Shown: positions 34,201 to 48,499 of the stretch, one piece after another
How positions within the stretch are numbered: the stretch's first letter is position 1
Layout of the letters: every line of letters begins with the position of its first letter
DNA from: Apostichopus japonicus
Lineage: Eukaryota > Echinodermata > Holothuroidea > Aspidochirotida > Stichopodidae
NCBI RefSeq assembly: GCF_037975245.1
Contig: NC_092580.1
Span: forward strand, 7,602,501-7,666,500
Direction: 5' to 3'
Length of the DNA stretch: 64,000 nt
Translations under genes and position numbers: made by a program
Notes under the pieces: generated by a model
The model's database searches: none
The model's input: only the letters and a program-made list of their open reading frames with translations
Told to the model about the DNA's origin: nothing

Positions 34201-37200
34201 TGCAATGTGTTTTTCGATGGTTAAACTAATATTATTATTATTATCATTATGATTGTAACGACTTCCCCCAAAATAAGAACCAATTTGGAGCGGTAATAAC
34301 ACGGCAAATAGTTGAACGCGAATTTTTTTTTTTCGAGCAAGTCGTTACAGCCCCCCCCCCCCCTCCCCTCCCAATCGAATTGCGCTTCTACGTCAATTAT
34401 AGTAGGTCTTCGGAATGTGACTCACGTGACCAGACTACATTAATCCGATTTTAAATTCATTTATACCATATATCGGTTTCAAGATCTCTCTCTCTCTCAG
34501 ACCGAACGAAAACATGAATCCGATGAACGTGTTGTGTCAAGTTTATAATTCATTTTTTTCAATCTTGGTCTTTGTTGTAGAAAAAAGAAAACTAGACAAC
34601 AAAACCTCACGGCGACAACTGTGTCGCTTTTTGTCCCTACCGTCATCAGAGTATCTTCATGTTACAATGTATTTAAGGAGACCCTCTCTTAACTGTGGTA
34701 TGCGTACTTCATTGTGGTTAACCAAAAGGAAAACAAGCGAAAGTATTTATTGACAACATTTCAAACCAAATTCTTCACCGCCGTGGCTGATCCCGCCGGC
34801 GAATGTAGGAGTTCATCATTTCTTCCGACTGTGGGCGTTACTACGTGTATGGTCAGGCATAGAATGGTGTCTTTGTACGTCAGCTTTGTCCGGTAGTAGC
34901 AAAACAGAAATCAAGAATATTTTATACAATTAAACCTACACAAAATGAAATCATGTTGTTATAAGTGTAGTTTGAAAATCGATAAAGATATGTAAAAAAT
35001 AACATGGCAAATATTATGTATGTATGTCCCTGATACCAAACCGGTAAACAAGGGTTTCCAATAATATGCCATAAATAGACTGCTATACACGTTATGTATC
35101 TTTGCGACATCACAACTATAAATGGGCCAGATTGACTTTTCTTTCGTCCATTCCCTATCCCCGCACTCTTCTCTCTCATCCCCCTTCCCCCTCCCCGTCT
35201 TATATCCTGTAAACGTACACCATTGGATACACGGGAGTATCTCTTATAGTTTACCTTTTGTAGTTTGACGTTGTCGCATATACAGAGCTTGTCCCTCTTT
35301 ATACAACATAAAAAATAATTACGGTTTGCCAAGTCTAGCTTTCCCATACATATATAACAAGAGCGCGTTTTGGAAATAGAGCGTTAAGGTTCCGCGAGCC
35401 GCAGTAACTATAGGGGTTTCAATCTCTTCCTAAGATATCCCTTCTTAAGATAACATCAATGCTGATGAAAACGCACTTGAAAACCGGTAAACAAATGACG
35501 AAAAACAAAAGCTGTGGAAGAAGATATGCGTGATCGAACAACGGTACATGTACGGTAGGCTGCAGGTTAAAATTCTGAAAGAGATCGACAGGAAACCCTG
35601 TGGAATAAGAAGTGTAAATTTCTTGACTTTATTGCTTTTTCTTGTAAGGGTCCTCTAATAAATAAATTATAACATTAAAGGGGCACTATTAGTGTATCCT
35701 TGTTCAGAGGTCAAAGTTAGGAATTGTTATATGCCACGGGTTACAGCGGTATTATGTGTAGAATTGATCACAATTTGGTGATTTCACTTTATACCGTTAT
35801 TACAAACAGATAAGAAACCGAGAAACACGGTACGTCGCTTTTCTGTTTTGTAACTCGCAATTAATAATAATGAGAAAGTCGGTTGTTATCAAACATATCT
35901 CTGTGTTTATAGGTTGAGAGGAGAGCAACTTTTCTGTGAATATCACGTGACATTGTCAAAATACAGTAAAGCCCAACACATATTGAAGGTTTAGTACCAG
36001 CTTATATCATGACGTCAGTGGAACATCGAAAGCCTCTGAGTTGGAGATGGGGCGGGAAGGGAAGGGAAGGGAGGGTAAGGAAGGAGAGGGAGGGAAGGGG
36101 AGGAGGAGGAGACGGGTTGGTGAGGAGTAGGAATATGAGGAATGTTTTCCCTTGAAACGATGGCTTTTACGGATACTTAATTTTGATATCTAACAGAGGT
36201 TTACCTCTCATCTCTGCAGGTTACAATTTCAATGCCCAAATTATTATTTTATTTACAAATTGTCCTCTGAAAGGCCCATTGATCAAAATTCCTTTTTTTG
36301 ACATACTAAGAGGAAAACATCTTTGCACAATTAGTTACAAAACGTCTTTTGGAAAACATGTGTCTCCTGAATTCGCAAAACAATGTTCAAAACATTACAA
36401 TTATGTTTTCTTTCAAGTACATAACTGAATAAACCCAGCAGAGACAGTACACACAGTCCACGATATATATATATATACATACATACAAGAGAGTAATCAC
36501 TACACATACGAAACAGTTGCAATTTCGGAACTGGTCAACTATAATCTCTGAACTAAAATTGTTCCTCATTTTGCTACACTATCGGGAATTGAACTTCGAA
36601 AACATCCGGTCGATATGTCATAACTGCCAATTTAAACTTCCCTGACAAGGAAAGTACATAAGACAGCATAATCACACGGGGAGTTAGCAGGGTCTAGACT
36701 CTAGACGTTATATGATGTCAACGTTGACTTACACCAAGTTCCGCAAGTCTTTTTGCAGAACTGAACCGAAGCACCGAAAAACATGTGAGAGATTCTTCCG
36801 CCGCGGGGCGTTCACTTTAATGAACAAAATTGCGATCTCTCTTGACCTTCGATCAAAGTCAATTTTTACTCATCTTTTCTCAAATATTGATTAAACTGTC
36901 ATCCGAAGTAGTCCTTAGTACATGTTGATCAGATCTGCACACACGACACACATTGACCCCTTCCAAGAAGAAAAAAAGTAAAATACTAATATAGAAAATG
37001 AAAAGAATAAAAAACTTAATAAAAAGGAGACGTCAACACTATCATATTTCACAAGAAATATGCTTTATGGTTCACAACTCCACTATTTCCTTCTCCTTGT
37101 AGAACAGCGGTCTGACGACTTTAAGCCCCATGACCCAGGTGCATTCATGAGGGTTGAGCTACGACCCACCTGACCCACCCCTAACCACCCGTAACCACCC

Positions 37201-40200
37201 CCACTCACTATCGATGCTATGACTCTATGCAAGCTCTTGTACTGTGGACTTGACGTTAAAATGATAATTTAATCAATCTGTGTCGGGGAAGCTGAAAGGG
37301 TACATTTTGCCCAGCAACATTTTGGTCACGCCCCATAGTTTGCAGTCCGTTGAGGTAAAAGATAAACGACTTGGTTAAGTCTACATGATTGAATGATAGT
37401 TATATCATGGAGCTATAAAGCTCCATGGTTATATAGTGCTTGGGTATTTCATTGATTACCCTAATATGTAAACAAAAGGAAATATATAACATAAAATGTT
37501 AATATTGTGCTAACATTTGAACTAATTACTTATTATACAGGCAGTGGTGTGCGCAAGGGTTGGGTTGGGGGGGGGGGGCAGTCGAGTAATTTGTTTTCGC
37601 GAGTTCCTGCTTGCAGGAGGTTCTAAAATACATACATACATTCAAGTAGAGAAGAATTAGGCCACAACTAGGGGTGTAAACCCACATACACAAAATGTCA
37701 ACAGCATATATTATTATAGCACAACGTTAATTTTGCGTTTAGAGCGGCGAATTATAGACATAACATATAGTCTACATATCACTCATAATGCACCATTTAA
37801 CGTCTATAGTTTTCTACATGAGAGTCGGCCCCAGGGGTGGGGGGGGGGGGGCACTTTCTCTCCTTTATAAAAAAAACCTTTATTTGCCTCTGCCCCTCCA
37901 TATAGTTTCAGCCCCTAATGAAACTGATCGTGGAATTTGGAATCCCCCCCCCCCCCCACCAATCACACTCACCTTAAAATATCATGTGCACGCCACCGTT
38001 ACTCACATGACTTTAAGCGTCTTTCCTTTTGTCGGGAGTGGGTAGGGGAGGGGGAGAGGAGGGGTGATCTCTGATGTGATCATCACAAACATGTATCTCA
38101 TTGGCAAATAGATGACTTTATTAAGCTATCGAAACGAAACAGTCGCATTTCGAAATATGCGGTATTAATATAGTGTGCTTTCAAGGAGCATGATCACAAG
38201 GGGTTATACCATAACTGACATTCTCTTCGTAGCATACATTTTAAACCAATTTTGAATAGATATATCACTTGGAGAAAGAACAAAATGACACGTTTTGCCA
38301 ATTAACACGAATAGTGCAACTGCTCTAGTTTTGTAACCCGGCAAAACATCAGCGGACTGCTTTGGGACATCTTGTTAATATCTTCCAAATGAAAGGGTTC
38401 GACAAAACTGTCTTTACGGATGCCATATCAAAATATTAGGGAAAACAGCGAGAAGTGGGACAAAATTGTCATCACCTTAGACTAGAAATTTGATAAACCA
38501 GATTACCGTATCAAATCTAAGTTATTGGAGCGTGAAAATGTATTAGTGGGACAAAGCACTTCCAACCAATCTATGGCTACGGTTAATATAAAATAACGTT
38601 ACTCGTAACAAGTAAGTATTGTATCAACCTGCTAAACAATACACGGTGTTGCTACTTTATATATATCTCTTAGTTTCCGGAGTTAACATTAACACTTGTC
38701 ATTTTGATCTACTTCATGTCCATAGTAGATGTAGCTATAAGCCTAGCCTACTTTGTGTACACGAATCAAGGCGATAGGTTATTATCAGCTATAGGCTGAA
38801 TGATCATGCGCTGAATGTAAACATTGATTTAAACCAGCTATTGTGTGTGCATGTGTGTGTCTGTGGGTGTGTGATTTTGATAGGTTTTCAACACCATTCG
38901 ATCCTCAAATTCTATATCAATGTAGGCAATCGACATCACCTGCAGAATGAAAAAAAATGTCGAAAGTTTTGAAATTATACTCCTTTGACATTAACACGTG
39001 ACTGATACTAACAATTATCAAGAAAGTGTATGAACTAGCAAATATAGAGAGCTGAATGAAATAATGTATGCATGATTTGTTCATCACTACCTTCATCTGT
39101 AGGAAATATCAAACTATAGCTCTTACTCCTTTGACCATCTTCAATATTAGTTTGCGTCTATATTAATCGGCATAAGTTTTCTAGAAAGGACTGACCGAAC
39201 GCAAACATCTGCAGCTTTAAGAATAAACTGTGTCTTCTCGATAGCTTCTATATACACCTTGAATTGGATCACAGTTACGTAATTCCAAACATGAAACGCA
39301 AACAACCAATGAACTACGTTCGTTCATGATAACTTTAGACATGCATTCGCTGGAGAGAATTCAAAACATTTGAAACTTGGCTCTAGTATTGTAAATATTT
39401 TACTGAGATATTTGCCTAATGATGAAAATTTTTAAAGCAATTAAGCCGATTCTTTTGGAGACCCAAGTTTTGCTATCCAGTGATGCGGTGGCGATTTTCG
39501 TTCTGGTGCATGCTGTGCATTTGAGGGTCTTTTGCCGCTAATGAGGTCATCGGCCAGGTGTAAACGCAACCACGTGACCACCATGAAAGCTATGTACGTC
39601 ACACGGTTGTGTCACCACTTTCCCCTTGTTTCGTAATGCAGGCCACATTGAGTACATGCAGGGGGTATAGGCACTTAATATTATGCCCCATTGACCTTGG
39701 TATTTACTTTACTGACAATAGACAAAATACAATAGATCTTAGTCGTTTTGAACACAATTTGACCTTAATCGCTCTACACTAAAAGTATAAATATATATAT
39801 ATAGTGCTACTGTTCTAAGGATGTCTACGGCAGCCTGTAAGGGACTGACACTGAACGACACTTGTTCTGACGTAACGTCCTTTCACTATGAGAATATACC
39901 CGGGAAAAAAAACACAGAACAATTTCTTGCCTTCGTATATCACGACATATCATATCACACATTAATTGATAAAAACATCGGCACTTTCGTATTGAAACAT
40001 CAACATGTGTAGCTTACCTCGAAAACATTTTCACAACTGACTTAACTGTACATACATCAACTTATCACGGGAACTATAAGGTACCAAATTATGTTGAATT
40101 CTACTAATGACTCTTTCTATACCATAGGCTCGAAACGAAGAAGACTGTGCACTTTTGTTTAATCAGCTGGTGCTTTTTATGTGTGACCAACAATGTGTCA

Positions 40201-43200
40201 AAGTACCCGCATGGTCACCAAATATGTCCCAATTCGAAAAGGAAAATTAAAACCAATAGCTTCTCGCTTAAAATGATTATTTCTGAGTTATAAAGTAATA
40301 TGAATGTATATACGACCATAATTTCTTTGGATCAAAATTCGTATATGCTGAGTAAAATTATTGTAAGCTAGCAATCAAACACATGTTCTGCAGACCCAGT
40401 ATGTTATATCGCATTAAATAACGAGGAAAGGGACTTTACTATTATCGAGCACCAGGATAGTAAGAAATTTGATCTTATTTTCACTTAAAAATAGTGGAAA
40501 CGATTATATTATAAATTTTCATATAGAATTGAGTTGTTTCGAAGTTGGACTTGTATGAGTTAACTTGATGCTCAAATGTTCACAAACGCGATTCTAATGT
40601 ATCTTGGAACTAACTGTATAGATTGAATGAAAATTTGAAAATTTGAATAATAATTTTAGTGTTATGGAAATTTTTGAAAAAGAAGAAAAAACTTTCACGA
40701 TGTACCGTAAATAAGTACTGTCAATGATATCACATAGGGACGTGGTCTCCAATACATGTATAGTTGGAAACGTTATTTTACCATTTAAAGAATCATAAAC
40801 CGTGTCTGCCGAATAAAAGTTTTGCGTCACAATTGCAGCGCGTGACGACAGGGTACGCCGCCATGGTTACAATAACTGTTGACATGTTTGCGTGCAATTT
40901 TCTACCTTTTCCCTTTCTCTTCCTTCAATTAGAATAAAATAATATTATTATGATTTCTCGTGACCTGCCGAATAAGAGGTTAAGTAGCAGAATATACCAG
41001 TTAACCCTGAAGTTAACCGTCATCTGCAATCAATTTGACAAAACAAGCCGTAAATCAAAGAGGATGTTGCCATCCTAGACAAGTCCGTCAAGATTGACTT
41101 CCTATAGTCTGTTTCCGAACTCGTCTAAAAATATCCAGAAAATTACATAACAGTGCACCATCGGCAGACGTGTTTCACGTCACAGATGCAGCCAAGCAAT
41201 GCTTACTTTCAAAGTGGACTCTTCGTTGCTTCCGTAAACATTCACGTTAAGGTCGTGTCAACCCGAAAACAGAACGCTTTGGAAAATGTACAAACTAAGA
41301 CATTAGGCACGATCTAGTTGGACTACGTGAGCGCGCGACGCCACCGGATAGGCTGGTTGGCAAGCTGCGCTATCCCCCCGACCCCCCGACCCTCCCCGCC
41401 CCCTTCCCCCTTTGCAAAATAAAAGAAAGAAATACTTAAGATAGCGTTGCACCACGCCAACCATGAAAGGAGGTTACTTATAATTTCTTTCAACGTATTA
41501 ACACCCAAGATAAACCCATTAACTTAATGGCGCGCGGTAAATGCTGACGTCATACTGCCGTACGAGCTACTGTGACCTTTCACCCCTTTGTCATTACCAT
41601 ACGTGATTGACATTGTCTGTGGTGTTAGAACTTTTTAAGTAAAGTTAATGTGTCTATTGAAATACTCAGCATGAATTTTCAAACTAATACATTGCTTGGA
41701 TGCAATTTTTCACATAGTTGACACAACGTAGCACCGGCAGCAGGAGATAGGCCCTCAGAGATAGGACAATGGATTTAATGCGTGTTAGTGTCGTGCACTA
41801 ATATGTCTCTCTGTAGCCCACCTCCCCCTCCCCACCCCCCCCCCCCAACCCTCACCACGCCCATTATCCACCAATATTAATCCCTGTGTCCGGAATCCTG
41901 CGCATTAATACAAGGAATTATTCGTTCGCCTACAAAATCAATTAGATCTTGCCATTAATAACATATGTTATTGAGTACTGCATACAAGAAATAGATTACA
42001 CGGAGGAAGGTAAGCATTGGTCTTAATAATTGATTGATATTTAATTTGAGATATTGCCATTTAGCGTTAAACATTCTACATTTAAGTTGATAAATGTACA
42101 TATTCGACAACCGACGCTGGTTAGAAACATTAGAAACACAAAATGCAAAATTGCCCATAGACAATATGAACAACAAAGAAAATATCCCTCTGCAAAATAA
42201 ACTTGGTAACAATTAACGTAACCAAAACTGTCTGCCTTTGTAAACAAAAGAATATATTTCTACCTTGCATATTTCTCATTACGGCGTTTGTTGATGAAAA
42301 AAACACCAGAATCTGTCCATTCAGTTCACATCGTAAAAAGGGCGAAGATTGTCCAAAAAGAAAACAATTGCTAAATATGGTTTAAAAAGGTTAAATCGTC
42401 GTATATTTTGTGCACAGACCGAAAACTACTTCAATTAACTGTTTCGGTGAGGATAAACGATAACATCTCTTTCAGATCAAAGAGAACAAAAGGCCGCACC
42501 TATATATATATCTAAATTCCTATAGGGATTTTTGTATCTCATGAACAAAAGCTTTTACAACAGGAATTAAACAGTTGACTGCCCGTAGACACCCACGTGA
42601 TACTCTAATAGAAGTAAAGGTTTAAAGAGATGTATATGCAGAGACTATACTGCTATACCAAAATCTAAACACATCAGACCTACTTATGTGTGATAATGTT
42701 AATAGCGCGGGGAGGGGGAGGGGGGGGGTGGAGGGCATTCAAGAGGGTGTGAACCAGGGACAATTTGAAACACTGCTTTAAATTGCAAGACGTTCGATCT
42801 CATCGACAGGCCAGAATTTACTAACTTGTAAGAATATAAACCAAGCGATGTGAAATTATACACAACTTAGAGTTTGGTATAATAAAAAAAAAAACAGTTT
42901 GAAAATTACAGATAAAGAAGCCTGCCCAATCGAGTTCATGTTGCAAGCTTTAGCTACATCAAGTCAGGACTATAAACCTGCAGTTTGTTAAATGTATACC
43001 CCAAGCATGGTCTTTGGTACATCCGAAAGCTATTTTTAAAACATTGTTTCGTTGTAAAATTTTCTTGGTAAAACAAAGCCTTTATTAAAAAACAATGAAA
43101 ATTTTAGTTGGTGATGTATCCGTGATGACACTTGTAGATCTAACTGTCAACTTTCCCAAATGAAGTTATACATCGAAATTTCTCGCAAAGTAAAAGCAAG

Positions 43201-43800
43201 ACAAAAAATGAATAATAAGATAAAAATTTAACATAGCATAGTTACGTAAGCAGTTCTAGTTTATATGGCACATAACGTTAAAGCTAAATTGTTTCATTGT
43301 GTATAATAGCATTGTAAGCTTATACCATTCACATCTCAGACCTATACAGCTATGCACGCTATACGCCTTTAACTCGATTTATCAATGAATGGGACAATAA
43401 TTCTTTGGTAGTTACTCACCCACCATATATGTGTACTATAAAGGCCAGTATTAGGGGTTGGTCACCATTCACACTCAAAGGGGGTAGGTCTTTCATTTAC
43501 TTAGCACGTACGAAAAATCTATTTGGTTATTATACTGACACACCACCATACAAAATAGAAGTTAAAAAGTTTGAGTAGTAATAAAAACTGACCGCTTGAA
43601 TGATTCCAGTCAAATTATATTATGTATATGTTGTTATTAGTTATCGTGCATTGTTAGTTAAGTAAACGGCGTGCTATAAGAGGACGGGATCGTACAAATT
43701 TTTCCACCGGTCAATTCCTGGGAAAGGATAAATATTTGAAGTGGTTATGATTTTCTTGTTCTATGATCGGTATTTCATAAACAAGACGTTTGTTGGTGAG
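34200..43800. other. Gene-poor stretch
   Basis: I see no convincing exon on either strand. It holds scattered G and C runs, a purine-rich tract at 36047-36135, a small hairpin at 37406-37427 (CATGGAGCT / AGCTCCATG) and a SINE tail at 37598. The 141-codon minus-strand frame at 35347-34922 lacks homology or splice signals. Confidence 0.4.
37598..37641 (+). mobile_element. SINE copy C, 3' tail only
   Basis: 'cgcgagttcctgcttgcagg' plus 'aggttctaaaatacatacat' matches the last ~45 bases of SINE copy B at 56150-56192. It is a 5'-truncated copy or tail fragment. Confidence 0.6.
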
Positions 43801-43807
43801 TCGTGGC

Positions 43808-43935
43808 TATATATTTTCAGTTTGTTTGATATTACTGTGGTTTGATATATCTAGACATACGTGATAAACTTTCAGTGTGAAAACTGCATCGTTTAGAGCT
43901 GGAGTGTGAAAAGGGTTTGCAGAATCAGGGCAAAG
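43808..43935 (+). promoter_or_regulatory. Possible promoter with non-coding first exon
   Basis: A TATATAT box at 43808-43814 is followed about 120 bases later by a strong donor (AAAG|GTAAGT after 43935). All three frames between them contain stops. It could be a 5' UTR exon of the plus-strand gene whose coding exon begins at 52099. Weak evidence. Confidence 0.2.
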
Positions 43936-46900
43936 GTAAGTCTTGGCATAAAGGTTCGTTTGAGGTTCGGCTGTTGTGTAATACTGTCTTGACCAATGCG
44001 CCTGGAGGTGGACCCTACACTGCATTCTGCCGTATATGTATACTTTAACCGCCTAGAGGGGTTTGGTGCCCGAATAAGTGAGTTGGGAGATGCACGTAAT
44101 TGCAACACCGTGTCTGATCGTTCTATCAAACATTGTGACCAATTAGTTCTTTCTGTTTGTGTTTCTTTGCGCGCGTTCGTTTACCGTCTTTGTCAGCAAC
44201 CGCGCACAGTATACTATTAGCGCGGTCTCTGATAGGGTAACGAGTATAATCGTTGATTTTAATGTATGTATGTTAACTAGAAGTTGCAAACTGTTTTCTT
44301 ATTTACGTATATAGGATTATTATTCGTATCCTTTTTTTTCCGTTTCCTATTACGCGAAGACTTGCGCACAATATACGCATCGTTTGTTGCTGGATTCGCA
44401 ACAGAGAGCGAATTATAACATCAGATATATGAATATTAATATGTTCGTAATTGTATTGCCTATAGCGTCGTGATTACAACACTTTCATTGCAAATTTACT
44501 AACTAGCCAGGCTAGCGTAATTTGCACAAAACACATTCCTGTGATACATATATAGTTGTGCGCCTTTCCTTCCAGCAGGGATGTGTATGGTACGGTATTA
44601 TTGCATGCTTTACTCTTGCGCAATGTGTTTACAAGGTATGTTTACTTTACTATATGTACGCCGAAGTTGTACAATATCATATACCGTGCATCATTATGAC
44701 ATAAGAACATCCATGGTGTCCAAAATTTGAGGAAAATATCGATGATGACCGCATAAAGTATTAAATTTGCGTTGTGGTTAAAAAGGGGTCAGTCTTGAGT
44801 TATAGTCTTAGGAATTTAAATTCCATTATTATTCAACAAATCTGCGTGACATTGTTTCATAATATTGAGAGAATGGAATCAAAGGGGGGCATAAGTAAGC
44901 AATTCAATGTCTCCCGGGGTCGCTGGTGGTAACGTAAGCCGAAGCACAGCTGACTTTTATTAAGGGAAGAACGCCCGAATGACTACACGTGTATTGAATG
45001 GACGTCTTGTCGCTGCATCTTGTACCGGCGTCGATGGATATCTTATGGGAAGAATCGGGGACTAAATACGACCCATTACGTCACTTGTGACGACATTTCA
45101 TCCAATCTGCGCCAGTCTCTTGTTTACAGAGATATTTGCTCGAGAGGCTAACCTCTAAATCTTAACACACACGTATACGGTATTGAAGACTTCATTGTAC
45201 ATGGCAAAAAGTGTAAACAGGTATAGGCTATGATTTAGGCTATGTCAATATTGTTGACTTCCGTACATCCAAACTATAGACCCAAAGGCTAGCAGTAGAG
45301 ATGGAATTGATGATACAAATATCCTTTGATCTCTTATGACAAACTGAATCAATCTAATGAGTAAATTTTAATCTAAATATGATGTTTTCCTTTAAGAAAA
45401 AGCTCAATAAATTTGGAAATCTATTTTGAAAGAGCATTAGAATTAAAGCTATAGATACTACGATAATCGAACTAGAGCCAAACTTATATGTCCTGGTTTA
45501 TATAACCACAACTACCCCCTCCCGCCCCTGGCCTCCCCATACTTCCAAGCTTTTATAACAGCGAGCAACATTAACCATTTCGATTTGTAGTCGGTGGTAT
45601 TTGGTGCGGGGGGGGGGGGCGTTATGGGAGGGCGAAAGTTTCAGTAAGATGAAACTTGAGAACGAATTTATAACTTGAAGAGAAACATGAATAGTTTGTC
45701 GCCGGGATAAGAAATATATGACCCTGCAGTAGCTAGAACATGAGTCAATCAGAGCCAATTTAATCTGGATCAAGTTCATGGTATCATAAACCTCCGTCGA
45801 TCATACGAGCCGAAGTATATTTATATTAATGGCTTTATGACATCATCGTTGGTGAATATACATAATAATATACGCGGCACCGGTGTATTTAGGACGATGG
45901 CTTATTTACAGAGCTTTAAATTTAATAGGTTGAAGATTAATTGTGATAATTAGGTAATATTTACGAGGTATTATTCGTAATATTTCATACACTAAAAGCG
46001 GTGGGGTCGGCGGGCCCTGCCGAAGGAGTATTTTTGAAGTACCGTTTCACTGTTCGGGTTTCACCTGGTGGTGACGTTTGCTTCAAGGAATCATTCTGAG
46101 ATTCACACACAAGACATATTGTTTCCTTATAATTTTGGTTTCGTGTTGGTTAAGATATTTCTTCGAGAGAACAGAGAGAGAGAGGGGTCCACGCCCCCCC
46201 CCCCCCCTACTGACTTCTTGCCAAATAAGAAAACCATGAACGAAAATAAAAGCCAGACCGTTTCTAGCTCTAAACAGTGCAATAACGTTTCGCTGCTATA
46301 GGTCGATTTGAGCGAAGAATGGGAGAAGGATAGGACGAGGGGTTAAGAGGTATCCGATCATTATGGGGGGGGGGGAGGGACACATATTGTTATCAATGTA
46401 TACAATTGAACTGCGACAAGACACTTTAATGAACCAGAAAATAGTCTGGAATTCCCCTTTAAGGCATTCTCTGCAGCCTGAAGCCGCATTCCTAACTATT
46501 TAACGTGGCAGATATATTACATGTATGTTCACGCGAGGTTAAACTGAGGATAAACTGATGCTAACAGATATCAGAGCACTGACATAGCAGCGCGTAAATT
46601 AAAACTCAAACCGACGGATTTAACTGATCTTAGAAAAGCTCGCATAAACAGTGCGGAGAGAACAATGTCGCTTGGATATTCATTGCACTCTTATTGTACC
46701 AACCGCCGACGATGAATGGATGTACGGTGCGACGGAGGCGGCCAGTATATATGCTATAACATCCTCCTCTTTCAAGAGGTGAGGATATAAATCAAGGTTC
46801 ATAAATAACTGACATAACAAAACAACATTACGTTAGAAAAACAGAAAATATTCTAAACCCCCTTTCCCCTTATACGTCAAATAGCTCTCATATGAATGCA

Positions 46901-47434
46901 GCATGTAATGGATACCTATACAAGCTGTATGAAATATACTTTAATATATGGCTGTTGCCATGCAGATAATGTCCTGCCTCTAGTTATTGCCCTCCCTATT
47001 TTGGTCATGCACACGCTGTGGGAGAGAGGGCGAAGGGCATGCGTTTTTTCACCCCCCCCCCCACATACACCCTCGTGTATACAGGTCATTGAAGGAGCAT
47101 ATAAAACATTAATGATTAATTCGTCTATCCGGTCGTTGAAAAGTTTCATTGAAAATCGGTAGAAAGTACATTTTAAAATGTGGCAGACCTTTTCCCATAG
47201 TAACCCGAAAATTCAGTTTGGCCTACATATATATATATCAAAAGAGTGAAAGCAACTCTAAACAGCCCAGCTATGACTGACTTCCCTATCATAACTTAGA
47301 ACGTATACGTTACGTCTTTCGACTTCAGTAAGTATTACTAGTTCACAATGACGTCACCGTGATACACATTAGAAATCTAATTTTATCAGCCATGCCCTTA
47401 TATATGTTTAGCTTCCATTCCCCACCTTTCGAAC

Positions 47435-47539
47435 GATTAATCTTACCGCTATTGAGGACAAGTTTAAGAACTGTTCTATTTTTCTACTGCCAACATACAA
47501 CAGTTCTTAAACTTGTCCCCAATAGCGCTAAGATTAATC
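47435..47539. repeat. Long near-perfect hairpin
   Basis: Arms of 41 bases (from 47435 and to 47539) pair with only two mismatches around a loop of about 23 bases. The arm sequence starts gattaatctta and includes 'gacaagtttaagaactgtt'. It could be a small foldback element or a hairpin-RNA precursor. No related copy was seen elsewhere in the window. Confidence 0.85.
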
Positions 47540-48430
47540 TCTATGTATATTGCTAAGTCGCTTTGTTTTCTTAAAGCTCACTTAAAATAAAGTTATGGGA
47601 AGGTTATAGCTACAGCCTGCATTGAAACCTAAGTCATCAGTCTTAATATGTACTTTGTATGAATGCTAATCGTCTTGTTTGGAAAGGTGTTTCTATTGAC
47701 AGTATAACCGTCTATACCTCCGTTTAGTCTCGCGATATTTCATGTTACTATAAGAACATTCATAAATCCAGGAATGTAATTATAAATGTTTCTTGATCAG
47801 ACAGAACTATAAAGGTAACTATTTCCAGCTACCATTTTTTTTACGTCTATAAGTATAAGCAGATAGGAATGTCTTTGCCACAAATATGTTATAAAAACAA
47901 AGCCCCCTCGTTCTGATCATAGTCTTCACATACGCAAATATTAAAGGGATGCAAATTAACTGAAGCAATAACGAAACAGGCTGACTTGAAAATGTCTGTT
48001 TAGTCATGGTAAGGTATAACGTGCTGACTGCTGTAGTCTTTATTTCAAGGAAAACTTATATTAATATGTTATGACTCACCAGTCTATAAACAAAACAGTG
48101 GAAATCCCAGAGTAAATGCTGGCATTTATTTTGCCTTTCATCAAGAATAAGAATGAGCGAATGGGTGAGGGTGGGTGGGTTAAGGTGGGTTTTGGTGGGG
48201 GTGTTATGGGGGTGGGCGTAAAGCACCTTTCCGTAGGGATTATTCAGTCCGGAAACCGGTCTATATTCATTGGTTGTTAGATGATATTTATAATACATAC
48301 ATTAACGTGCATGTTTTAGCGAAATATTTGCTGGATTTGGAGTACCTATTCACTACATTTCTGCATCTTCCATGACGACTCGATCATTTTGTGGCTTGCA
48401 AACTTGAAACATTTAGAAAAGTCACCTTTT

Positions 48431-48432
<2 letters not shown>

Positions 48433-48499
<67 letters not shown>
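48433..48499. repeat. (CA)n-(TA)n microsatellite
   Basis: About ten CA units run into a long TA tract, interrupted once by 'tttata'. Confidence 0.9.

Noticed and set aside
34922-35347. 141-codon minus-strand open frame
   Set aside because: Unremarkable composition, no homology I recognise and no regulatory or splice support. Long chance frames are expected in 64 kb.
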